A DNA stretch of 36,401 bases, taken from an uncultured Clostridia bacterium. GTDB lineage: Bacteria; Bacillota; Clostridia; TANB77; CAG-508. The position numbers and the translations under genes are program-made. Below, one piece after another: positions 8,224 through 16,199 of the stretch (its first letter is position 1; every line of letters starts with the position of its first letter). The notes under the pieces were generated by a model. That model worked only from the letters and a program-made list of their open reading frames with translations, did no database searches and was not told the origin of the DNA. Location of the stretch: positions 1 to 36,401 of the forward strand of contig CAKPLQ010000009.1 of assembly GCA_934167685.1 (NCBI GenBank). The letters run 5' to 3'.

Positions 8224-11200
8224 ATGCAAGAAGGCTGGAATAATGTAAAAAGAATTTTAAAAAAAGCTGGAAAGAGATTTCTTATAATTTTGTTACCACT
8301 TATATTAATAGTCGTAATATTAGCATCAGCAGTTTATTTTATTACTATAGATGATGGAACTTATAAAGATAATGACTGGAGCAGCACTAATTATGGGGCG
8401 TCTCAATTTATTAATGATATTACTATTAGTGATAATAAAATTGCTAATAATACTTCAGTTCAAGAAATATGGGATAAAATGATTAAAAGTGGATGTAGAG
8501 TAGATAAATACCTATCTACACCAGAGGAATTAGCAAAATTAATGATGGCGGAAATTGTTACTAAGTTTCCAGATATTAGAGCCAACCCGGATGCCCCTAT
8601 TGATTGGTCAAGCGTGGATTGGTCTAAAATTGTTAATAATAAGGCTGAGTTACAGGGAATCATAAAATTTAAAAGGTCTGATGAAAATAATAAAGTAACA
8701 ACAATGAAATATGCATCTGAAGAGGAATTCTATGGATATATAGAAGAATATAATAGTTCTGGAAGTGAAAAAGCTAAAAATAATGCTTTGACGCATTTTA
8801 CATTAAAAAAAGTAACTTCTTCTAGTGATTTGAGCGGATCTAGTTCAGGAATTAATTATACAGGACCGTATTTATGCTGGCCAGTAGATAGTACGAATAT
8901 TACATCACATTATGGAGGCAGAAATGCTCCAACGGCAGGAGCATCAACACAACATAAAGGAACTGATATAGGAGCTCCTGAAGGAGCAGATGTATATGCC
9001 GCTGAAACTGGTAAAGTTGTTAGAGTAGAGTATAATAGTGCAAGGGGAAATTATATAGATGTAGACCACGGAAATGGATATAAAACAAGATATCAACATT
9101 TGTCAGCAACTAAAGTTAATGTTGGAGATATGGTAAAAAAAGGACAAGTAATAGGAGCCGTAGGTAGTACAGGTATTTCTACGGGACCACATTTACATTT
9201 TGAGGTATTATATAATGATGAAAATTTAGGACCAGAAGATTTTAAATATCAAAATGGAATGGGAGATGGAACTGGAGGATTTGGTTCTGCATATGATACA
9301 GAGAATACAAGTAATACGGCTGCGTCTAATTCTACTACGCAAACAGGAAAAAAGAATAATACATCAACTACTACCAAGAAAACAGGAACTGCTAGTGTAA
9401 AACAAGTTGAAGGTGATGGATATTCACAAGAATATACATCATCAGCTGGAATTACATATAAAGAGTATAGACAGAATAGTGGGTCATATCAAGAACATAG
9501 TTATTGGTCAGGAAATATAAGATCAGATGGATGCGGACCTACAGCATTATCTATAATAGCAAGTGGTTTAACTAATGAGGAGTATACTCCTAAAAATATA
9601 GCGGATATGATGACTAATAAATATTCATACGATATGTATACGAGTTATGATAGATTAAAAGAAATAGCAGAAGATATAGGATTAAAAGCAGAGACTATAG
9701 AAGCTCCAACTAAAGAGCAAGTAGAGAATAGTTTAAAAAACGGAAAAGTTATTATAATGTCTACACATAATAGATTGTTTACAAGTGGAAATCATTTTAT
9801 AGCATTGTTAGATATAGATACGGAAGGAAATGTATATGTAAGTAATCCAAATAAAAATACGACGACAGGTTGGCAAAGCCTTGACTCAGTAATGGGTGGA
9901 AGAGATAATATAGTAGTAATAGATGCAGGAAAACCAAGTGTAGCTAATAATGCATCAACAAGTAAAACATCAACATATGTTGCAATGGTTGCGACATGGA
10001 GTGATAGCAAAACGATATTACAAACAAATGACAGTAAAGTTACTTCTGATTATTCATTAGGAAAAAACGGAGGAGTAATATCTACTAGTTATCATATGAG
10101 TGCTACGCCTGTGGATTATCAAGCAATGACAAATCAATATTCAATGCCATTTGATTTATTATGGGCATTCTTGGTAGTGGGAGAGAATAAAAACTTTGCT
10201 TTTGATGTTGCTGATTTAATGTATAATAGTGATTTCCAAATAACTATATATGATAATCTAAAAATAGATACACAAGTTGATACTTGGGATTACACATTAA
10301 CGAGAAAAGCAGAAGTAAATGCAAGAGCTAGAAGTACGTACTCAATATATAAATCAGAAAATGATAGTACTAATTTAAATTCGGGAACTGGAGTGGCAGA
10401 GGGGTACCATGTGCACGACCCATATAAAGATAATGAGAAATATCAAACAATAAAAACAGTTATTGATAGAACAAATACAGTAAATTGTATATTAACGAGA
10501 GCAAATACATGGGTTGTGGATTATAAAAATGAATATACGTATGTAGAACCTAAAACAACTAGTCAATCACCGGAAACTAATACTATTAAAGATGAAGAAT
10601 GGGGAGACCCTGTTAGTACGGATACAAGCGGTTTTTCATGTGAACCGTGTGATGAAATTCAAGCTTTAAAGCAAGAGGCAGCAAGTAAAGCAAAGGCGAA
10701 TGTTAATACTTCGAATTCTACATCTTCTGGAATTTCAGGGGGGACTCCAGTAGGCATAGCAAGTACACCTTCGGTAGAATATACTTCAGTTAAAGTTTAT
10801 CAAAGATATATAAATATAACTGACACATATAACCGTACTATAGAAGATAAGAAATATATAGCAGGAACACCACAAACGGATGAAAAAACAGACCCTAAAG
10901 CAGCAGAACCAAATTTCGTGACGATATTTTTAAAACCTAAATATTCGGCCAATAAAAATAATATTATATCTGCAGTAAGTTGGTTATTTGAAATTATAGA
11001 AACAAATGAAAGTACGGCCAATTTATTAGATTTAGTAAAATATATATTACAAAAAGCAACTGGAAGTAATTTTGGAATTAAAGATGATTTTATAACAATA
11101 TGGAATAACACCAAAAAAATTACAGTAGTAAATGCAGATGGAGACATACCTGTGCATACTCCAGTAACAACTAAAGAACAATTTATTCAAGCTATGAGTG

Positions 11201-11760
11201 AATTTGCAGCAAGTGGTAAAATGGGAGAAACACAACAAGCTGCTTTTGAAAAACATTTTCTAAGTAGAAGTGCAGAAATATATGATTTGGGCTTAAAATA
11301 TAATATTAATCCTGAGCTTGTAGTAGTTATAGCAAGGCATGAACAATCATTCCAAGATGTAACGCGAGACCATTCTGAATCAAACTTCTGGGGATTAGCA
11401 GTTTATAATGGAATGAATGTTGCGGGTTCATATGGTAATTTTGAAGGTGGAGTTAAAGCATTTGCAAAAGCGTGGGCAAGCTATGATGTTGGAGGTAGTT
11501 TGGAAGATTTAGTTTTAGAGAGATACAATCAATTCAATGCTGTAAACCCTGCTGCAGCCGGTTTACCTGGAACTTTTAAGGGAGGCTTATCGGTTTATAC
11601 TTGGGGAGGAAAATCAAGTATGGCAGAAAATGCGCAAGTACACCTTGAAGGGTGGCAATCTAGAATAAATTCATGGACAGAAATATTTGGAACATATGGT
11701 TCACTAAGTTCTACATCTAATAGTATAGCAACTAAAAATTCAACAAAGACATCTACCTAG
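8224..11760 (+). CDS. Three-domain cell-wall hydrolase of the T4SS (M23 + C39-like + lysozyme/glucosaminidase-like)
   Basis: A 1178-aa membrane-anchored surface protein, probably the VirB1/Orf14-like wall-opening component. Seen: a basic N-terminus and one membrane segment (about 14-40). An M23/LytM domain from about residue 217 carries H244-x3-D248, YQHLS and H323-L-H325. A papain-like C39 domain has the GCGPT cysteine C437, GNHF His524 and a downstream NPN segment near 541. A large unfamiliar region (about 570-980) includes DEIQALKQEA-type and Ser/Thr-rich stretches. A C-terminal lysozyme/glucosaminidase-like domain has candidate catalytic Glu1040 (ARHEQSF) followed by SNFWGL. Low-complexity linkers separate the domains. 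GAGGTGAT at 8214-8221 sets the ATG. Known: Tn916 Orf14-type proteins combine two hydrolase domains; three is larger than usual. Confidence 0.8.
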   Translation: MQEGWNNVKRILKKAGKRFLIILLPLILIVVILASAVYFITIDDGTYKDNDWSSTNYGASQFINDITISDNKIANNTSVQEIWDKMIKSGCRVDKYLSTPEELAKLMMAEIVTKFPDIRANPDAPIDWSSVDWSKIVNNKAELQGIIKFKRSDENNKVTTMKYASEEEFYGYIEEYNSSGSEKAKNNALTHFTLKKVTSSSDLSGSSSGINYTGPYLCWPVDSTNITSHYGGRNAPTAGASTQHKGTDIGAPEGADVYAAETGKVVRVEYNSARGNYIDVDHGNGYKTRYQHLSATKVNVGDMVKKGQVIGAVGSTGISTGPHLHFEVLYNDENLGPEDFKYQNGMGDGTGGFGSAYDTENTSNTAASNSTTQTGKKNNTSTTTKKTGTASVKQVEGDGYSQEYTSSAGITYKEYRQNSGSYQEHSYWSGNIRSDGCGPTALSIIASGLTNEEYTPKNIADMMTNKYSYDMYTSYDRLKEIAEDIGLKAETIEAPTKEQVENSLKNGKVIIMSTHNRLFTSGNHFIALLDIDTEGNVYVSNPNKNTTTGWQSLDSVMGGRDNIVVIDAGKPSVANNASTSKTSTYVAMVATWSDSKTILQTNDSKVTSDYSLGKNGGVISTSYHMSATPVDYQAMTNQYSMPFDLLWAFLVVGENKNFAFDVADLMYNSDFQITIYDNLKIDTQVDTWDYTLTRKAEVNARARSTYSIYKSENDSTNLNSGTGVAEGYHVHDPYKDNEKYQTIKTVIDRTNTVNCILTRANTWVVDYKNEYTYVEPKTTSQSPETNTIKDEEWGDPVSTDTSGFSCEPCDEIQALKQEAASKAKANVNTSNSTSSGISGGTPVGIASTPSVEYTSVKVYQRYINITDTYNRTIEDKKYIAGTPQTDEKTDPKAAEPNFVTIFLKPKYSANKNNIISAVSWLFEIIETNESTANLLDLVKYILQKATGSNFGIKDDFITIWNNTKKITVVNADGDIPVHTPVTTKEQFIQAMSEFAASGKMGETQQAAFEKHFLSRSAEIYDLGLKYNINPELVVVIARHEQSFQDVTRDHSESNFWGLAVYNGMNVAGSYGNFEGGVKAFAKAWASYDVGGSLEDLVLERYNQFNAVNPAAAGLPGTFKGGLSVYTWGGKSSMAENAQVHLEGWQSRINSWTEIFGTYGSLSSTSNSIATKNSTKTST

Positions 11761-11800
11761 ATAGTTTAAAAAAGAACAAAATATAAAAGGAGATAAACAT

Positions 11801-13102
11801 ATGAAGTTAGAAAATAAGCTTATCAAATTATTAAAAATAGGTATAATGATTATATGTATTATTATGCTAATAATTGTTATATTAATAGTTAAAATAAAGA
11901 ATACTACTAATAATATTGAAGATATAGATAATATAGATTCTGAAAAAACTGCATTAGAAAAAGTAGTAGACAAAGATATATTTTTTTCTATTAATCAGTG
12001 TGTAAATAACTTTTATAATAATAGATATTTGACAGATGAGGATAAAAAAACAAAATTAGAAAGTATATACGAAACATTAGATAAGGATTATATAAAGAAT
12101 AATGGGATAACAATGGATAATATAGAAGAAAAGATTAATACATTTAAACAAAATACAAATTATATGGCTACAGAAATATATAAAGCTCAAAAAAATGACA
12201 AGTATATAGTATATATAGTTAATGGGATAACATATGATGAGAAAACAGAAAAGTATATTGAGGATGCAACAATATATAAAATAAGAGAAGATTTAACAAA
12301 CAGTACATATACAATAGAACCTAGTAAAGAAAATGAGATAAAAAATATTAAAATCGATAATCAAGATTTTAAAAATATTGATGTTAATGATAAAAATCAT
12401 TATAATGAGTTAAATTTTAATGAACAAAATGTATTGCAAAATTATATAAAATATTATGAATTACTAATGAAAAATGATATTGCAATGGCATATAATTTAT
12501 TAGATGATGAATATAAAGCCCAAAAATTTAAAGACATAGAGGAATTTAGTGAATATGTTGAAAATAATAATACAATGAGCTTATATCAATATTATACAAC
12601 TCAATATAGTGAATATTTACAATATGTTGCAGAGTTAACTACATTAAAATATATTTCAATAAATGAAACTTCTGCAATGAATTTCAAAATATTATTAGAT
12701 GATTATACTGTTGATGGAGAAGAATTCATAAATAAATATAATAGTGCTGAAAATAAAGGAAAAGTAGTCTTAAATACAGAAAAGATAATTTCTGCGTTGA
12801 ACGATAAAGATTATAAATATGTATATAGTAAATTAGATGAAACATTTAAAGAAAATAATTTTAATACAGTAGAAAAATTTGAAAAATATGTTGAAGAAAA
12901 TATATTTAAAAGATTTTCTGTAAATTATATAGACTATGAAGAAAAGGGTAGTACATATATCATAAAATTTAGAATGACAGAGTCTATGCCAGAAAATTTT
13001 ACTGGAGCGGTTAGAGGAGAAATTGTAAGACAAACAAAAGACATAACAGTAATTATGCAATTGAAAGATAATAGAGGCTTTGTAATGTCATTTAGTATGT
13101 AA
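11801..13102 (+). CDS. Membrane-anchored protein with repeated NTF2-like domains
   Basis: A 433-aa single-pass protein with a strongly hydrophobic segment at about residues 10-31 and a long, very AT-rich extracellular part. Two internal stretches resemble each other: YYELLMKNDIAMAYNLLDDEY with FKDIEEFSEYVENN (about 220-260), and EKIISALNDKDYKYVYSKLDE with FNTVEKFEKYVEEN (about 330-370). A more distant N-terminal copy may start near 55. These read as tandem NTF2-like domains, the fold used by VirB8 and TcpC scaffolds. AAGGAGAT at 11789-11796 precedes the ATG. It is the last gene of unit 1, before a strong terminator. Function is inferred from fold and locus only. Confidence 0.55.
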   Translation: MKLENKLIKLLKIGIMIICIIMLIIVILIVKIKNTTNNIEDIDNIDSEKTALEKVVDKDIFFSINQCVNNFYNNRYLTDEDKKTKLESIYETLDKDYIKNNGITMDNIEEKINTFKQNTNYMATEIYKAQKNDKYIVYIVNGITYDEKTEKYIEDATIYKIREDLTNSTYTIEPSKENEIKNIKIDNQDFKNIDVNDKNHYNELNFNEQNVLQNYIKYYELLMKNDIAMAYNLLDDEYKAQKFKDIEEFSEYVENNNTMSLYQYYTTQYSEYLQYVAELTTLKYISINETSAMNFKILLDDYTVDGEEFINKYNSAENKGKVVLNTEKIISALNDKDYKYVYSKLDETFKENNFNTVEKFEKYVEENIFKRFSVNYIDYEEKGSTYIIKFRMTESMPENFTGAVRGEIVRQTKDITVIMQLKDNRGFVMSFSM

Positions 13103-13106
13103 TTAA

Positions 13107-13149
13107 AGTCAGAATTACTTTATAAATTGGAGTAATTCTGATTTTTTTT
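13107..13149 (+). terminator. Terminator closing secretion-locus unit 1
   Basis: AGTCAGAATTACT (13107-13119) pairs with AGTAATTCTGATT (13131-13143) with one G-U pair, running into an eight-base T tract ending at 13149. Confidence 0.9.
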
Positions 13150-13168
13150 GTATAAAAATGGCTAAAAC

Positions 13169-13219
13169 TGACAAAAATTATCAAAAAAACTTGCAAAATA
13201 TTTGTTTATGCCGTATAAT
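13169..13219 (+). promoter_or_regulatory. Promoter of the pilin unit, sharing the unit-1 upstream block
   Basis: TTGCAA (13191-13196), 17-base spacer, TATAAT (13214-13219). Directly upstream is TGACAAAAATTATCA (13169-13183) followed by an A-run and CTTG, matching the block at 7163-7186 at almost the same distance from the -35. Confidence 0.7.
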
Positions 13220-13260
13220 TAAATTAGAATAATACGATATATGTGGAATTGGGTGATATT

Positions 13261-13668
13261 GTGAAGAAAAATATAATAAGTAGAATAATAATATTAATAT
13301 TAAGCATTTTCATAATATTATTAAATACAAATTCAATAGTAAGTGCAACTATAGTTAATGATTCTGAAGGAGGAACTGTAACAAAAGACCCAACAATTAA
13401 TCCTGGTATATATAAATATTATACTAATAATAATGAGAATAGGTTACAGGAAAAAGTAGGAATAATATTAGGAGTTATAAATGTAATAGGAATAGTTGTT
13501 TCAGTAATAACTTTAATGATTATAGGTATAAAATATATGTTTGGAAGTATAGAGGAGAAGGCAGATTATAAAAAAACAGCACTTACATATTGTATAGGGG
13601 CACTATTAGTTTTTAGTGGAACTACAATACCAAATATATTATATAAAATTGCAACAAACTTTATGTAA
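13261..13668 (+). CDS. VirB2/TrbC-like pilin, copy 1
   Basis: About 135 aa from the GTG at 13261, chosen because the Shine-Dalgarno-like GGGTGAT (13251-13257) lies just before it; an upstream in-frame GTG at 13243 would place that site inside the gene. Seen: a signal-like hydrophobic N-terminus, a short Asn/Gly-rich extracellular stretch, then two membrane helices joined by a charged turn GIKYMFGSIEEKADYKKT. That layout is typical of VirB2/TrbC pilins and strongly resembles copy 3 (14176-14541). Known: VirB2 pilins assemble the T4SS fibre. No sortase motif. Assignment as pilin is by topology and locus. Confidence 0.75.
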   Translation: MKKNIISRIIILILSIFIILLNTNSIVSATIVNDSEGGTVTKDPTINPGIYKYYTNNNENRLQEKVGIILGVINVIGIVVSVITLMIIGIKYMFGSIEEKADYKKTALTYCIGALLVFSGTTIPNILYKIATNFM

Positions 13669-13686
13669 TAAAAGTGGGTGATAAAT

Positions 13687-14112
13687 ATGGCAAAGTGTAA
13701 TATAAAAAAAATAATTATAAAAATAGTATTGATAATATTGTGTATACAAGCATTAACAGTGCCAATAGTAAATGCAAGTGATTCTACAATGGATGAGTGG
13801 TTTGATGCAAGTGATAATTTTATTCAACAAGGAAAAGAAGGAAGCTCACAAATGGGAAAAGATGGCACTTCAATTATAGATTATGATGGATTAAACAAAT
13901 TAAGTAAAAATTTAGGACAAATACTATTGACATTTGGAATAGCGTTATCTGTAATTATTGGAGCAGTATTAGGTATTCAGATAATGTGGGGAAGTATAGA
14001 ACAACAGGTAAAAGCAAAAGAAATGCTAATGCCGTATGCAATAGGCTGTATAGTAGTATTTGGAGCTTTTGCAATATGGAGGCTAGCAGTTCTAATATTC
14101 TCACAATTATAA
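13687..14112 (+). CDS. VirB2/TrbC-like pilin, copy 2 (divergent)
   Basis: About 141 aa from the ATG at 13687; GTGGGTGAT at 13673-13681 is the ribosome binding site, which rules out the in-frame GTG at 13678. Seen: signal-like N-terminus ending near NAS, a hydrophilic segment of about 50 residues, then two membrane helices joined by GIQIMWGSIEQQVKAKEMLMPY. The turn keeps the spacing of copies 1 and 3 but lacks their EEKADYKKT charge pattern. It lies 18 bases after copy 1. It may be a minor or specialised pilin subunit. Confidence 0.65.
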   Translation: MAKCNIKKIIIKIVLIILCIQALTVPIVNASDSTMDEWFDASDNFIQQGKEGSSQMGKDGTSIIDYDGLNKLSKNLGQILLTFGIALSVIIGAVLGIQIMWGSIEQQVKAKEMLMPYAIGCIVVFGAFAIWRLAVLIFSQL

Positions 14113-14175
14113 AGTTAATTACATTCTGGAAAATACCAGATTTTATATAGAATAAAAGAAAAGGAGGATTATAAA

Positions 14176-14541
14176 ATGAGCACAAAAACAATGAAAATAT
14201 TAACAGCAATAGCAACAATATTATTAATTGTATCTATGGGAGCATCTGTTGTATATGGTTTAACTCCAGGTCAAATGCAAGTTAATACTAATGCTACTGG
14301 AACTGAGCAAGTTAAAACATTTGGTGAAAACATTATGGGAGTAATAAATGTAGCAGGTGTTGTAATAGCAGTAATTATATTAATGATATTAGGTATAAAA
14401 TATATGATGGGTAGTGCAGAAGAAAAAGCAGATTACAAAAAGACAATGATACCTTATTTAGTTGGAGCAATTTTAATATTTGCTGCATCTACAATTGCAA
14501 ATGTTATATACCAATTTGCTAGTGGTTTAAATGCAAAATAA
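14176..14541 (+). CDS. VirB2/TrbC-like pilin, copy 3
   Basis: A 121-aa protein with a signal-like N-terminus (about 1-28, ending near VYG), a short polar segment, and two membrane helices joined by GIKYMMGSAEEKADYKKT, almost the same as copy 1. The very strong AAGGAGG (14160-14166) and an adjacent downstream terminator suggest high expression, as expected for a major pilin. Third of three adjacent pilin-like genes. Confidence 0.75.
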   Translation: MSTKTMKILTAIATILLIVSMGASVVYGLTPGQMQVNTNATGTEQVKTFGENIMGVINVAGVVIAVIILMILGIKYMMGSAEEKADYKKTMIPYLVGAILIFAASTIANVIYQFASGLNAK

Positions 14542-14564
14542 TAATCAATAAAAAACTTCAAAAA

Positions 14565-14599
14565 AAATCGATAAATACTTCCATTTATCGATTTTTTTT
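14565..14599 (+). terminator. Terminator between pilins and the ATPase unit
   Basis: AAATCGATAAAT (14565-14576) pairs perfectly with ATTTATCGATTT (14583-14594), loop ACTTCC, with T residues to 14599. It separates abundant pilin mRNA from the downstream machinery genes. Confidence 0.93.
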
Positions 14600-14607
14600 G
14601 CTATAAT
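14599..14607 (+). promoter_or_regulatory. Extended -10 promoter for the PrgI-VirB4-VirB6 unit
   Basis: TGCTATAAT is a TGN-TATAAT extended -10 directly after the terminator T-tract; no convincing -35 is present. It could restart transcription at low level for the machinery genes. Confidence 0.5.
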
Positions 14608-14644
14608 AAAATAAGATAATTGTATTAAAACAAAGGAGGAAAAC

Positions 14645-14992
14645 ATGGGAACATATAACTTGCCAAGAAATGTAAAAGGTGAAGGAAGAATTCTATTTAT
14701 ATTTTCAACCAAATCCTTAATGACTACTTGTATTGGAGGCGCTGTTGGATTAATATTTTATTTTATTTTTAAGCTTATTGGATTAACAATTGTAGGAATT
14801 ATTATAACATTAATATTTGCATTAATAGGTTATACAATTGGAATGTTTAAAATTCCAGATACTAATGGATTAGAGATAACAAGAAAAGCAGGTGGAGAAA
14901 ATATAGATGATGTAATAAAAAGATACATAAAATTTAAGAAAAATAATAAAAAATTATATGTATATACAAAGGAGGAAAATTTAGATGAGTAG
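14645..14992 (+). CDS. PrgI family (VirB3-like) inner-membrane protein
   Basis: A 115-aa protein with the PrgI pattern: an N-terminal YNLPRNVKGEGRILFIFS-type segment, two membrane helices (about 28-70), then a short basic cytoplasmic tail. Known: PrgI/VirB3 proteins lie immediately upstream of, and interact with, the VirB4 ATPase in Gram-positive T4SSs. Strong AAGGAGG at 14633-14639. The stop overlaps the next gene by 8 bases, indicating translational coupling. Confidence 0.8.
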   Translation: MGTYNLPRNVKGEGRILFIFSTKSLMTTCIGGAVGLIFYFIFKLIGLTIVGIIITLIFALIGYTIGMFKIPDTNGLEITRKAGGENIDDVIKRYIKFKKNNKKLYVYTKEENLDE

Positions 14993-16199
14993 TGATGCAA
15001 ATTTACAAATAATGAGAATACTTATATATTTATTAATTCCAATAATTTTTGCTGTATTTGGTTTAATTGGATTTCTTGTTTATCAACATTTTAAAGAAAA
15101 AAAGAAAAAAGATGGAGTCGACAATGGAGATTCAAATTCATTTAATAATTCAACACCTGCAACAAATTCCAATAAACAATCAATCTTTAAATTTATGGAA
15201 TTTGATACAGTAACAGATAATATGATAGTGCAAAAAAATGGAAATAGATATTTGATGGTGGTCGAATGTCAAGGAATTAATTATGACTTAATGTCTGGTG
15301 TAGAGAAAACAGGAGTAGAAGAAGGGTTTGTGCAATTTTTAAATACATTAAGATATCCAATACAAATATATATACAAACAAGGTCAATTAATCTAGAGTC
15401 AAGCTTAGTTGGATATAGAGAAAAAGTAAAAGCTGTAGAAATGAAATTGCGAAATATGCAAATGCAATATGAGCAAATGAGGGAAGCTGGAGAATATTCA
15501 GAAGAACAATTAAGAAAAGCCTTTTATGAAGTTACAAAACAATCTAACTTGTATGAGTATGGAAAATCAATATTACAAGATACAGAAAGAATGAGTTTAA
15601 ATAAAAACATATTAAACAAAAAATACTATATTATAATTCCATATTTATCAGCAGAAGCTGGTGGAGAGAATTTGGACAAACGAGAAATTGAAGGTATTGC
15701 TTTTTCTGAATTATATACAAGAGCACAATCATTAATAAGAACTATTTCTACATGTGGTGTTAAGGGTAAAATATTAAAAAATAATGAGTTAATAGAATTA
15801 TTATATATGGCTTATAATAGAGACGAGGCTGAAACATTTGGACTAGATAAGGCAATAAAGGCAGGTTATAATGAAATGTACTCAACAGCACCTAATGTAT
15901 TAAATAAAAAGATGCAAGAAATAGACAAGATGATAGAAGAAAAAGCTATGCAGATGGCAAACGAAAAGGTAAATGAAGCTAAGACAGAATTAGAAAGTCA
16001 AATAAAAGAAAAAGAAGATAATATAGATGATTTTATAGCAGAGATGGCAAAATTAATTATAGAAGAGAATGAACAATATATAGGTAAAGATTTGAAAGAT
16101 AAGGCTATCGAAAAGGTAGAGGAAGAAAATACAAAAGAAGGAGGTAAAGCAGATGGCAAGAAAAAAGCAACAAGAGGTAGAAAGAAGGCAACAGCCTAA
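14985..16199 (+). CDS. TraC-like membrane protein preceding VirB4
   Basis: A 404-aa protein with one N-terminal membrane helix (about 10-32), a low-complexity Asn/Ser linker, then a domain beginning IFKFMEFDTVTDNMIV that resembles the TraC-like domain proteins placed between PrgI and VirB4 in several T4SS loci. It continues with helical coiled-coil stretches (about 140-185 and 300-385) and a Lys/Arg-rich tail. No Walker motifs, so it is not an ATPase. Start by AAGGAGG at 14970-14976 inside the prgI-like gene. Its last 47 bases overlap the VirB4 gene and contain the VirB4 ribosome binding site. Role inferred: membrane platform for VirB4. Confidence 0.7.
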   Translation: MSSDANLQIMRILIYLLIPIIFAVFGLIGFLVYQHFKEKKKKDGVDNGDSNSFNNSTPATNSNKQSIFKFMEFDTVTDNMIVQKNGNRYLMVVECQGINYDLMSGVEKTGVEEGFVQFLNTLRYPIQIYIQTRSINLESSLVGYREKVKAVEMKLRNMQMQYEQMREAGEYSEEQLRKAFYEVTKQSNLYEYGKSILQDTERMSLNKNILNKKYYIIIPYLSAEAGGENLDKREIEGIAFSELYTRAQSLIRTISTCGVKGKILKNNELIELLYMAYNRDEAETFGLDKAIKAGYNEMYSTAPNVLNKKMQEIDKMIEEKAMQMANEKVNEAKTELESQIKEKEDNIDDFIAEMAKLIIEENEQYIGKDLKDKAIEKVEEENTKEGGKADGKKKATRGRKKATA

